Origin: Paraescarpia echinospica
Taxonomy: Eukaryota > Annelida > Polychaeta > Sabellida > Siboglinidae
Assembly: GCA_020002185.1 (NCBI GenBank)
Contig: CM034534.1
Span: 39,218,168 to 39,282,167, forward strand
Length of the DNA stretch: 64,000 bases
Direction: 5' to 3'
Made by a program: the position numbers and the translations under genes. The notes under the pieces are model-generated. The model had not been told where the DNA came from, made no database searches, and was given only the letters and a program-made list of their open reading frames with translations. Below, piece by piece: positions 1 through 9,980 of the stretch (its first letter is position 1; each line of letters begins with the position of its first letter).

Positions 1-98
1 AGTCGTGAAAACCAGGCCACGCAATTGCCCTCCTGATCTCCAGCTCGCCAGGCGTAATCTAAACCGCGCGGCCCCACCTCCACCACCGCACCGGTCTA

Positions 99-146
99 GA
101 AGCTTCTAGAAGGTTCTAGAAGGTTCTAGAAGGTTCTAGAACCTTC
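99..146. promoter_or_regulatory. Array of ten phased heat-shock-element pentamers
   Basis: GAA starts at 99, 109, 119, 129 and 139, and TTC starts at 104, 114, 124, 134 and 144. This gives ten alternating nGAAn/nTTCn pentamers at exact 5-nt spacing with no interruption. Three such pentamers define a metazoan HSF1 site. The array is seen directly; binding is inferred. The alternative is that a 10-bp palindromic microsatellite fits the HSE consensus by chance. Confidence 0.7.
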
Positions 147-529
147 CCGCGCGTCATTATTTTAAACTCGCTGATCTCCAGGGGTGTCACTTCACTCTAA
201 AATCTTTCCCACCTCCCGTGCACGTAATGAATACTAATTGGTCTCTATTTACTATTTTTTGTCGTTGCTAACGTTCTCCTCCGATAATTGCGCTACTCAT
301 TTGTTACTAATTAGTACTTAATTAATTAATTAATTAATTACCATAATTAGTACCTGATTAGTACTTAATTAATTTATTAATTAGTACCTGATTAGCCACT
401 AGAGGTCGTCATTCACCCTATTTATTTCCTCTTTATTCAGTAGATGGCGACACCCTCTTTCTCATGACCCCCATCAATCACTTTTGACGTTTGCTAAATC
501 ATACTGATAAAAAACGTAGGAATTCTACT

Positions 530-537
530 TATAAAAA
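530..537 (+). promoter_or_regulatory. TATA-like box at the end of the satellite copy
   Basis: TATAAAAA lies about 390 bp downstream of the HSE array and is conserved in the second locus at 31853-31860 with the same flanks. Its orientation would send transcription into the adjacent LINE in antisense. Promoter function is inference. Confidence 0.4.
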
Positions 538-593
538 ACTCAAAAGCCTTTGATCTTAGGTCACTTCCGGGGATGGCGAACCGCTTACCACTA

Positions 594-3500
594 CTCACGT
601 CACTTGATAGCTTCTTCTACTTTTCTTGTCAATTCTTTCCACCTCTCTCTCTCTCTCTCTCGTCATTAATGGCTGTTCACGCCAGCCATCCCCAGGTCTC
701 GTTTTATCCTGTCGTTCCATCTCAACCTTGGTCTTCCTCTCCTTCGTCTACCACCCTCTTCTACATTCCACGCTCTTTTCGCCAGTCAGTATTCACCCAT
801 TCTATGTACATGTCCCGCCCATCTTATTCTGTTACCGGCTACTTTCCTCTTTAGGTGTTTTTTCATTCCAATCTCCTCTCTCAATTCCTTCATCTTCCTT
901 CTATCCCCTCGTGTTACTCTACATATTCTTCTGACCCAGTTGTTTTCTGCCACCTGCAGTTTACCCTCCTGTCTCTTTGTCAGTGGCAGTGTTCCCAACC
1001 CATATATACAGGCTGGTACAACGCAGGCTTCTAGCACTTTTCATTTCAGTTGTTTCTTCAGTTTTCTGTCCCACATAATGCCTTCTACCCTCTTCCATGT
1101 TGCTGCTCCTGCTTGCACCCTCCTCTGTATTTCTTTACTATTCCTTCCATCCTCACACACTGTACCGCCCAGGTATACAAAGCTGTTCACTTGTTTAAAG
1201 GTCTTTCCGTCAATAAATACATGCAGGTCTACCTTCAGTTCACCTATCCACATTACTTCAGTCTTCTCCAGATACATTCGGAGGCCGTGTTTTCTGAAGG
1301 TGTCACTCCATTCTTGCAATGCTTTCTGTAGTTCCCCTTTGTTATCAACCACCACTGATGGGTCGTCTGCGTACAGTATCTTCTTAAGTTCTTCCTGCTC
1401 CGATATCTTTCCATTGATCAGGTTAATCACCATAATGAAAAGCAAGGGACTCAAGGCACTTCCCTGTCTGAATCCTACTTCCACTCCAAATTGTTCCGAT
1501 GTTTCTCCTTCGACTCTCACTACCGCTGTTGTCTCCTTGTACATTTCCTCCACCATTGTGGCTTCTGCTTCTCCAACCTCCATCCATCTCATGACTGCAA
1601 ATGTGAGTTCTCTCGGCACGGTGTCAAATGCCTTTTCCAGATCTTCAAAAACGAACGCTACATCCTATTTAAATTCTCTCTTCTTCTCGATAATTTGTCT
1701 GATGGCAAACAATCCATCATCTGTTCCTCTCCCTTTCCTAAATCCCAGCTGATTCTCTCCGATTTTGCTCTCCACTGTAAGCCTCACCCTAGCATCCAGT
1801 ATAATTTCTAACAATGTCAGGGCTTGGCTCGGTAATGTGATGCCTCTGTATCTCCCTGGGTCATGGATGTCCCATTTCGTCTTCCATATCGGCACAATCA
1901 CTACTCTTCGCCATTCCGCTGGTATCTCTCCTGCTGTGAAGAACACATTAAACAACCTCGTCAGCCACTTGATTCCAACTAGTCTGTTTGCTTTCACCAT
2001 TTCCACTGAGAGTTCATCCACTCCTACAGCCTTTCCAGTTTTCATCTTCTTTACTGCTTTCTCCACCTCTTCTTCTGTTATTGTCCTCACCTCCAGCTCT
2101 CTCCTTACGGTATGAGGTATCTCTATCTCACATTCTTCCTCCGGATTTAGTAGTTTCTTGAAATACTCCTCCCAAACACCCAGCACTTGTTTTGCTCTAG
2201 TGACCAGTGTCCCGTCGCTTCTCGTCATTGCTGATGTTCGTATAGTATCTTTGCTGTCTCTATCTCTGGCAAGTTTGAAGATCAGTTTTTCCCTCCATCT
2301 TCTTCAATCTGTTCACATAATTCTTGCTTTAGCAACTGCCTTATTTTCTGCCTTCTTCTTCTCTCGGTACTTCTGCTTCAACCTTGTCATTTCTTCATCA
2401 CCCGCTTCTTCCAAACACTTCAGTGCCTCCTTTTGTTCTCATATTGCTTGTTCAACTTCCTGGTTCCACCACAACTGTTCTTTCTTCTTTCGACTTTGTG
2501 TCGGCTTTTCTGATGTTCGGCCACATATCTCCTCAGTTGTTCTAACAAAGCCTTCCGTAAGTGCTTTCCACTCTGATTCCACATCCTCCCTTTGTTCTTG
2601 GAGTAGCCTGAACTTCCTCTCTACTTCGGTTTTGTATTGGGCCATCACCTCTCTTTCACATTTCCACCATTTTATTACCTGTCTTTGTTTCTTCCTTCCC
2701 TGTTTGCCTCTTCCTATCCACATTTCATAAAACACTGGTTTATGTTGGCTCGTTATGTGCTTTCCTGCCAGAACTTTGCAGTCCCTAACCTTATTCAACT
2801 GGCTGCTTCTAACAATCAGCAGATCTATATCTCTTGTTGTTCCACTTCTGTATGTGATCTTGTGTGATTTCTTCTGAAAGAAGGTGTTTACCACCACTAC
2901 CTGATTTCTGCCTAGCACCTCGATCAGATATTGTCCCTCTCTGTTTCTCGTTCCATATCCGTACTCTCCTAAGGTCTCCTCACTGTTCTGTCTCTTTCCT
3001 ACATGTGCATTTAGATCACCTGCCACAACCAGCATTGTCTCCGGCTTCACATGCCCAATAATTTCTTCCAGGTTGTTTCGGAATGCATCCTTGTCTTCTT
3101 GAGTTCTCCCTGCCTGTGGTGCGTAGACCGATATTATGCACATACTACTACTAATAATAAATAACTTCTTACGCGCCAATATCCTCAGACAATCCGAGCT
3201 CAGTGGCGCACTCAAACCAAAGGAATAAGCATTCTCGTACTCGTGTGATAGGCGAAAGTCGTCAACAAATGGATGGATGTGCTAAGAAGCTAGGGAGGAT
3301 AGGCATTATTGAAAAGATAGGTTTTGAGGTGATGACGAAATGTAACAATATTTTCTGCTGATTTAACAGTAACGGGAAGCGAATTCCATATAGTAGGCGC
3401 GGCAACTGAAAAAAAGCTCGAGTTCCAGCCTTTGTCTTAACTCTCTCCACCAACTAACATCCACACTGCAATTATTCCGCCTTCCCATCGTTCCACCTTG

Positions 3501-3950
3501 ATGACTTCTTTGCTGTATACCTCCTTCATAATCACTCCCACTCTATTCGTCCTTCCATCTCCCCCTGCATGCAGCATCTTAAACCCATCTCCCAGGTCCA
3601 CTGCCCGGTCACCTTTCCACTTGGTTTCTTGTATCCCAATCACTGACAGTTGCCGCCTCTTCATTAGCTCCATCACCTCCACTCGTTTTCCCGTCATTGT
3701 TCCCACATTCAGAGTGGCAAACCGGACTTCGCATGAGAGTCGATGCCGGCTGTTCGACCCTCCAGGTCTTTCGCTGATTTCTCGCTGGTGCCTGGGTCCT
3801 AGCGCGTCGGTTCCCACGCACGCGGTAGTCAATCTCGTAATTACTAAGTGACATAGCATATAATTGAGGTCATTTATTCGAGCCACATGGCGCTGCCTTT
3901 GCTGACCCATGTGGTGGGTTTGTCTTCCAGGTTTTCCTTCCCGTATGTCA
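594..3950 (-). mobile_element. RTE-type non-LTR retrotransposon, decayed (endonuclease + reverse transcriptase)
   Basis: Reading the minus strand from about 3910, an apurinic-type endonuclease shows ATLNVGTMTGK, GIQETKW (the catalytic Glu) and, after a nested insertion, ISVYAPQAG and AGDLNAHVG. The usual SDH catalytic motif near 2730 reads SQH. Reverse transcriptase follows: RYRGITLPS, QLGFRKGRGT, FEDLEKAFDTV, a YADD catalytic box near 1360-1371, then YLGGTV and a C-terminal NWVRRI...RWAGHVHRM near 800-1000. In-frame stops (for example at about 1669) and frameshifts near 2228-2439 make it inactive. The EN is the type often misannotated as craniofacial development protein 2. The RTE clade call rests on these motifs. 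The 3' end meets the satellite copy at about 594. Confidence 0.85.
3149..3437 (-). mobile_element. 5'-truncated L2/CR1-like LINE tail nested in the RTE endonuclease
   Basis: The RTE endonuclease frame breaks after VWMLVGGE (about 3440) and resumes at MCIISVYAPQ (about 3145). The interruption reads on the minus strand as a LINE ORF2 C-terminus (FFSVAAPTIWNSLPVTVKSA, then TYLFNNAYPP). A short 3' UTR and an ATT/AGT-rich tail at 3149-3166 follow. This is a 5'-truncated insertion in the same orientation as its host. Target duplication is not clear. Confidence 0.65.
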
Positions 3951-3954
3951 ATGT

Positions 3955-4355
3955 CAAGGAGATCATGCTAGAGTCTTGTCTATGGAGAGGCTATGTACCA
4001 GCAGGGGAGACTTGCGCAATCATGTCCCTTTTCGCCCCTGAGAAAGGGCTAGCTGGCGGTCGCAACTGAAAGCGAGAGCGAGAAGCGCATGCACTATAAG
4101 CACTATGTGGTGCAAGTACAGGTCTGTATATATATATATATATATATAAATAAATGGCTGAGCATGCAGTGTGGTGCAAGCACAGGTCTGTGTGACGCGT
4201 CTAGTGTCGCAGTGTAGTGAGTAGCTTATAGTGCATGCGCTTCTCGCTCTCGCTTTCAGTTGCGACCGCCAGCTAGCCCTTTCTCAGGGGCGAAAAGGGA
4301 CATGATTGCTGATACATAGCCTCTCCATAGACAAGACTCTAGCATGATCTCCTTG
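3955..4355. repeat. Foldback / MITE-like inverted repeat
   Basis: The left arm (3955-4100) and right arm (4225-4355) are reverse complements with one offset of about 15 nt. Landmarks are gagatcatgctagagtctt at 3960 mirrored at 4334-4353, and gcgcatgcactataag at 4085 mirrored at 4225-4240. The spacer holds a TA run (about 4129-4148) flanked by direct repeats of gtgcaag(t/c)acaggtctgt. No ORF is present, so this looks like a non-autonomous foldback element. Confidence 0.75.
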
Positions 4356-4529
4356 TGGTACACTGCGGTAACTGGGCACCTTACGGCCCCAGGCTAACAT
4401 GCTATGGATCTAGGAGAGGGACAACTCTGATTTAAAAACCTGGGTAGACCCAACTCATTAGGTTTGACAGGCAGTGGGTCTTGGAGAAGGAAATCTCTGA
4501 CTTCAAACCATGGGCAGATCAAGTCCACT

Positions 4530-4855
4530 AGTCATGGAAGACATTGAACAAGCAATACGAGATAAAAAGGAGGCACTGAAGTGTTTGGAAGAAGCGGGTG
4601 ATGAAGAAAAGACAAGGTTGAAGCAGAAGTACCGAGAGAAGAAGAAGGCAGCAAATAAGGCAGTTGCTAAAGCAAGAATTATGTGAACAGATTGAAGAAG
4701 ATGGAGGGAAAAACTGATCTTCAAACTTGCCAGGGATAGAGATAGAGACAGCAAAGATATTATACGAACATCAGCAATGACGAGAAGCGACGGAACACTG
4801 GTCACTAGAGCATAACAAGTGTTGGGTGTTTGGGAGGAGTACTTCAAGAAACTCA
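4530..4855 (+). mobile_element. RTE fragment, plus strand (same family as 594-3950)
   Basis: The plus strand reads MEDIEQAIRDKKEALKCLEE and then a lysine-rich stretch, with a stop at about 4684. It continues as an antisense match of the 2120-2450 segment of the RTE above (LGVWEEYFKK near 4820). It is only the linker between endonuclease and reverse transcriptase. It ends at a TA microsatellite. Confidence 0.75.
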
Positions 4856-4858
4856 GCC

Positions 4859-4892
4859 ATATATATATATATATATAAATGGCTGAGCTCAG

Positions 4893-4936
<44 letters not shown>

Positions 4937-5081
4937 AATGGCTGAGCAGTGGACATGTCCAATGGACCTGTACGGGATGGAATAAGACGCTCCCGCCCCA
5001 CGAGTCTACCACGTAAGTGTAAAATACGATGATGCTAGCACGACATCACAGGGCGGATGACTTCCTAGGCGACTATAAATA

Positions 5082-5118
<37 letters not shown>
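4859..5118. repeat. TA microsatellites
   Basis: Runs of alternating TA lie at about 4859-4876, 4892-4936 and 5084-5118. Short copies of aaatggctgagc follow the first two, as also seen at 4150-4163. This suggests duplication of a small TA-tailed unit. Confidence 0.8.
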
Positions 5119-5121
<3 letters not shown>

Positions 5122-5159
5122 GATAAGCGACACTTCTAAAGCAGAGAAACATTGCTTGA

Positions 5160-5465
5160 TAATGTTAAATGGATTCCATCAATTGGAGAGATGTAGTAAA
5201 ACGACAAATTTATGTTGATTGGGGATGTAAAGTAATGGACTCACCCAAAATGAATTGTTGACTCCGATCGGAAAGTAAAGGCTACTAATGTATGGAAGCA
5301 AAACAAAACGTTTAATGAAGTTAACCATCCAGTATCGATAACCAATGGAGTCATGTAGTAAAACGACAAATTTCGGTTGATTTGGGTGAACAAAATGAAC
5401 CCACCCACAAAATGCTGACTCCGATAAAAAAATACCAGCACTGAATGGTACAAATGGATCATATT
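5160..5465. repeat. Two diverged direct copies of a ~164-bp unit
   Basis: tagtaaaacgacaaattt followed by ggttgatt or tgttgatt occurs at 5193 and again at about 5357. Each is followed by a match to cccac/caaaatg and tgactccgat. No coding content is seen. Confidence 0.5.
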
Positions 5466-5724
5466 TTAATTATTTCAATGTTTCCTTTTGTGTCATCCAG
5501 GCCGCGACCGGGGGCTGCACAAGTGAGTGACATCTCGGTCCAGAATAACTAGAGTATCGCCTTCTAGCGACATTTGTATGAAGGTTGCTGATAGCAGTTG
5601 AAACGTCACAGGAAAATCGGACTGTGTTGCAAGATTGTATTCGATGGTTCCTAATTTGACCGTAATCACCGGTAAGAGTGACGCTCTATGCAAAAGCAAA
5701 GTAAATGTAAGTTCTTATATATCT

Positions 5725-6035
5725 CAGTATCCATACCTTTGGGCTGGTCAAAGCGCTTTACACTTTACTTCCTGGCAGACCTGTTCACTCAAACACCATC
5801 TCGACTTCTCTGTGGAGCATCCAGCCACGCTGCAATTAAGGCGTGAAGATTATTCGTACACACATAAATTATCCACCACTGTGTATAGCCATGTACTCAT
5901 TCATACAGCTGAGTGAACTGAAACAACGCAGAATGAAGGAACTCGTCCAAGATTCGACACCGCAGCACGGGATACCAACCCGGGTTCTCTCGATTGAGAG
6001 TCAGATGCTCCAGACACAGAGCCACTGCGCTCTGC
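5725..6035 (-). mobile_element. tRNA-derived SINE, copy 1
   Basis: A diverged second copy lies at 15775-16068. Read on the minus strand, the 5' end (6035 to 5961) looks like a tRNA: it begins GCAGAGCGCAGTGG, and GAACCCGGGTTGGTATCCC occupies the T-arm position. The first 7 nt pair almost completely with the last 7 of the 72-nt head (ending GTGCTGC). The body carries tagccatgtactcattcata and cgctgcaattaa, shared with the other copies. Pol III origin is inferred. Confidence 0.6.
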
Positions 6036-6957
6036 AAACACAGCAGCTAGTCGTCGGAATCAGCCAGAACGCTGGACTCTGAATTATAAAACAAACAAGC
6101 TCGAACGTCTGATCCTGCCAAGCACGTGTTTCATTAGGCTGGTTCTATCAGCGCGTTGCAGGTGTAAATTAATTCAGTTAAAAAACTGAATGTGTAACTT
6201 CTGCATACGTTTGTTTAGAAAAGATGTGACTACTGCTATCGCATTCAAAATAATAAATCGTACAACATAAAACTGTTGTTTGAGAAACCAGTATTTTGTG
6301 ATCATACGATTGCCGTGGTCACCAAAAAGTAATAACCATTGCACTTGTAATAGCTATGTCAATACTACACTTGAATAGAAGGACGATTCTACTTCACCTT
6401 TATTGTTGGACGGAGTATGAGTACACAGATTTGGCGGACGTATTTGTTTTCACAGTTGCTTTAATCTAAATAGACGACCAGAAAACAAGTGAAGAATGCT
6501 GTTTTGTATGACATGAATGGCTGTCTTACATGACGCAACACTGATCTGCTAAAGTGTGCAACGATATCGAAGAACTGTAAAGCATGAAATATTACGTCGT
6601 AAGTTTTGCATTTTTCAATTTTATCAAGAAACAACTTGATTATATATGTGTTTAATTAGTGTTACTGTTAGCATACGTCTTGATTAAGTAAGAACTGATG
6701 GAATGTGAAAGAAGGGTTTTTCTGCAAAAGTAGCATTTATTGAGATGATAATAACCAGCACAGTTTCTTGATACGACTGTTCCATTCAAATGTGTGCCGT
6801 AATCAAGACATCGTATGTTCGATTATGCAATGCCTTAATCTGGGGTAATTTACAGGACGTGAAACACATTTTGCGATATCGCAGCAATCCAGATCAATCT
6901 GATTGTACAACAAATGTCGGGGTATTAAATAACACACGGGCACAATGTAGAGAGAGA
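6036..6957. other. No gene recognised; upstream region of the secreted-peptide gene
   Basis: AT-rich DNA with only short spurious reading frames. The part at about 6371-6560 resembles 11403-11600: ttattgttg, acggagt, tacacaga.ttgg, gaccagaaaa and tgtcttaca come in the same order. This is an old dispersed duplication. Confidence 0.5.
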
Positions 6958-6959
6958 AG

Positions 6960-6966
6960 ATATAAA
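6960..6966 (+). promoter_or_regulatory. Putative TATA box of the 7092-7364 gene
   Basis: tataaag lies 126 nt upstream of the start codon. That places a transcription start near 6990 and leaves a 5' UTR of about 100 nt. The position is plausible but not proven. Confidence 0.45.
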
Positions 6967-7091
6967 GTCTGTTGCGACGACCAACACGACCACCCTTTCC
7001 AACGCGAGGTCTACTGACCCACAAACAGCAAACTCCGACAAATGACTGTGCCGTTGCCTACACGTCCAACAGACACAGTCGTTCACTCAAC

Positions 7092-7364
7092 ATGATCTTG
7101 TTGCAGTTACTCGCCGTGTGCGTCTTGTTGCTTCACCAACAGTTCTGCTCCAGCGCCAAGGTGTCTGCTAAACACGCTTACTGCAACCGTCTCTGTCTGC
7201 GTCAGTTTTGGCGCTGCATTGGTTGCCGTTACGACAAAAGTGGATTCAAAACCCAACTTTGCAATCGAGAAGTCAACGACTGCCTGAACAAATGTTCGAA
7301 GAAGTTCGGTAAAGGCAAGAAAATAAAATCACGTGCTGCAAAGTTGCTGACTAAGCAGTACTGA
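7092..7364 (+). CDS. Small secreted cysteine-rich basic peptide (unrecognised family)
   Basis: The gene encodes 90 residues. I chose the ATG at 7092 because a signal peptide follows it directly (hydrophobic residues 2-18, likely cleavage near SSA|KV at 21-22). The frame extends further upstream to 6972, but that part is polar and lies over the putative promoter and leader. The predicted mature peptide of about 68 residues has seven cysteines at 31, 35, 42, 45, 57, 64 and 68, spaced C-x3-C-x6-C-x2-C-x11-C-x6-C-x3-C, and a lysine-rich tail (KKFGKGKKIKSRAAK). Mirror spacing (3-6 against 6-3) suggests two antiparallel helices joined by three disulfides. A TATA-like box upstream and AATAAA at 7680 suggest a single-exon transcript. 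It is extracellular. A host-defence, toxin-like or signalling role are all possible and none is shown. I do not recognise the family. Confidence 0.7.
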   Translation: MILLQLLAVCVLLLHQQFCSSAKVSAKHAYCNRLCLRQFWRCIGCRYDKSGFKTQLCNREVNDCLNKCSKKFGKGKKIKSRAAKLLTKQY

Positions 7365-7679
7365 AGGATAGCAACAAATGTGTGTAGACGGTGGTTGTTA
7401 GGCGGATGTAAGAAATGTTGTACTGTCGGCAGGTGACGCAATATAACTTCAGTTGTCGCTTTCGTGTCATGTAGTGCCTGAAAGAATCTTACAGCGGTTC
7501 TTATAATACTTTATTAGTATTATCATGTAAACGTAACACATACGTCATGTCATATGTTTGCCAACCGTTGTTTTACAGACCAACACCTTTTGTGTTTTCG
7601 TAAATTAGCCTCAGTGCTGTGAAATGTGTGCACACTAGTGGTACAAATCAGTGAACTGATAGTGTCGTAATGTATTCGC

Positions 7680-7685
7680 AATAAA
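7680..7685 (+). terminator. Candidate poly(A) signal of the secreted-peptide gene
   Basis: AATAAA lies 316 nt after the stop codon, in a region without other features, and is followed by a GT-rich stretch (gtgtggtgtgc at about 7708-7718). Confidence 0.5.
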
Positions 7686-8084
7686 CAGTGTGTAAATAAG
7701 TTAAAACAGTGTGGTGTGCATACGAGGCACTTGTAATGCCGTAATACCGTCAAGTGGACGACGTTGTGTGTCTCAGTTAATCACATATAACGCCAACGTT
7801 TCATGGAATCCTCCTTGTCGAACCACTAGTGGCACGCGCATAGGATTCGCTTATTTTCATTTGTTTCTTTCTTCTTCCCCTACTCTATTGCTGGGTAGGG
7901 TTCACGTCATTCGGTAGTCTTTCTACTTCGTTTATTACTGTTCTGTTCTCCGTCTACATCTGTCAACGAGATTGATATATATTTTTTGGCTGTTCGCACC
8001 TGGCTTTCAAATAAAAAGTTTTGTTTCACGCTGTCGTTCCAATTCATGTTTGGTTTGGTTCTGCTCGTTTTTGTCATTGTGTTC

Positions 8085-9105
8085 TCTTTCATTCTTTGCA
8101 CATGTCCTGGTCATCTCAGTCTGCTGCCAAATACTGACATTGTAGGTGTTTTCATAACATTCATTTCTCTCAAATTTCTTCATCTTCCATCTACTATCTT
8201 GGGTTCTTTCCATACGCTTTTGACCAGGTTGTTGCTTGCAGCCTGTAGCGGCTCCTCCCTCCAGACTCTCTGTCAGTGACAGTGTTCTAAACCCTTATAC
8301 CCAGGCAAGTACAAAGCAGACTTCCCACCTTTTACCTCTAAGTTGTTCCTTTAGTTTTCTCTCCTACATAACATATTCCACCATGATGCCGTTCCTACTT
8401 GCACCGTCCTCTGTACTGCCTTACTATTTCTTCCATTCTCATACACAACTTGAACCGTCCTCTTTACTTCCTTACTATCCTCTATCCTCACACACCGTTC
8501 CATTGAAGAATGCAAAGTTGCTAATTTTTTTAATGGTCTTTCTGTCAACAGCTACATGCAGATCCACCTCCTGTTCATCTATCCACATTACTTCAGTCTT
8601 CTCCACATTCTTTTGGAGGCCATGTTTTCTAAAGATGTTACACCATTTTAACAATATTTCATAGTTCCGGTTTGTTTTCAGGTACCACTGATGGGTCGTC
8701 TGCGTAGAGTAGCTTCATAAGCTGTTTCTGTTCAGACAGCTTACAACCACTGGTCGGGTTCATTGTCGTAATGAAAAACAGAGAACTCAAGGCATGTTCA
8801 CGTTTGAGTCCTACTTCCAGTACAAATTGTTGCGATGTTTTCGTTCGACTCTCACCATCGCTGTTGCTTCTTTGTACATTTCCTCTACCATTCTGACCAA
8901 ATGTCTATTCCAGGTCCGCACAAACTGAATGCCATAGTCTTTTCTAAATGTTCTCCTCTTCATCACAAATATTCCCTCGCCAGTTCCTCTCCCTTTCCTA
9001 AAACCGGACTGATTCTCTGTAATCTTACTCTCCACTACATCCCTAATTTTAGAATGAAATATTCGTTCCAGCAGTTTGGTTCGGTACAGTGACGCCTCTG
9101 AATTA
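8085..9105 (-). mobile_element. RTE fragment, minus strand, more decayed copy
   Basis: It aligns in order with 790-1850 of the first RTE copy. Minus-strand reading gives ITENQSGFRKGRGTGEG near 9010, MVEEMYKEATAMVRVE near 8870, and GRNSKAVQRTVQVG near 8420. Several frameshifts are present and the catalytic box region is disrupted. It spans only RT and the C-terminal region. Confidence 0.75.
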
Positions 9106-9655
9106 TAAACTAGAATAGACTAGACTTACCTGACTTACCTGTTGATTATCCTCATCAGATTGCATTAGTACGTCTGGTGGCATTGAGGTTTTTCTGTATT
9201 GTTGTGACCCCAGAAAAAAGTCATATTTTATAACTTATTTTGTTGACGAATTTATAAAGATGGTGTACGCCGTTGGCAAGGTAATGCGTGTAGCAATGTA
9301 ACGGTACCTAACAAGTGTAATTGCAGTGAATCTTAAGGTCAAAATCGTATTCTAAACACATTTGCTAATTACCGTAATTGACATATTGACCACTATCATA
9401 ACTATGTATGATCAATATAAATGATGCTATTATTGAATACTAGCCAATGATGGATGTGTGTAAAAATAATGTTACTCGACGAAGTATCGATTGTACATGT
9501 CGTCGTTTTTTAATGGTTTGGTAAACTTTCGCGCTGCGTGTGTCACTAACCCTAACCCACAAACAAACACACGCCGAATCACACGCACGCGTGTACACAT
9601 AACAAGAAACATATTAGCAGACTAGCGTCGGAAAGTGGTGTATATTGGGGTAAGG
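9106..9655. other. No feature recognised
   Basis: AT-rich DNA without a supported reading frame. Only two tandem telomere-like hexamers (ccctaaccctaac near 9548) are seen, too few to mean anything. Confidence 0.4.
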
Positions 9656-9980
9656 TTTTCAAAAAACCTCGATTTAGACTACCTCCCCCCGAGGATCGTT
9701 AAAAAACAACATTGAGACGCTCCAACAACCTAGATTTACACCCCCACCTGAGGCTCGCCAAGACACGCATCTTGAGATTATCCAAAAACCTCGAGTTGCA
9801 CCCTACCCCCGAAGCTCGCAAAAACATCACCTTGAAGCTCTCCAAAAACCTCGATTTGCATCACCATTGAGGCTCGTCAAAAACCCCCAACCTTGAGCCC
9901 AAAACCATCAATTTCCAACCCCACCCCACCCCCCCACCCCGAGACTGACCAAAAACCTCAAATTGTACCCCCGATATGCA
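9656..9980. repeat. Imperfect ~60-bp minisatellite
   Basis: The motif caaaaacctcgatttgca and close variants recurs at about 9665, 9724, 9781, 9841 and more weakly to 9960, each followed by a C-rich block and gaggctcg(t/c). There are five to six degenerate units. Confidence 0.7.

Larger units (their letters stand above)
1..593 (+). repeat. Single copy of the dispersed HSE-carrying satellite/transposon-related repeat
   Basis: The same sequence returns at 29848-31919: the opening (gtgaaaaccaggcc, then ccctcctgatctccag), the decameric TTCTAGAAGG block at 95-146, the TTAATTAA-rich segment at 318-375, and a closing segment at 508-593 with a TATA-like box that ends in cacttccggggatggcg. The copy is cut by the window start. 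After about 593 it stops matching the other locus. No coding potential is visible. The family (satellite, end of a transposon, or LTR-like) cannot be assigned from two loci. Confidence 0.8.

Noticed and set aside
573..1752. Plus-strand frames starting at the ATG after the TATA-like box
   Set aside because: They are antisense to the RTE retrotransposon and show no protein-like composition.
9545..9560. Telomeric repeat
   Set aside because: Two hexamers only.
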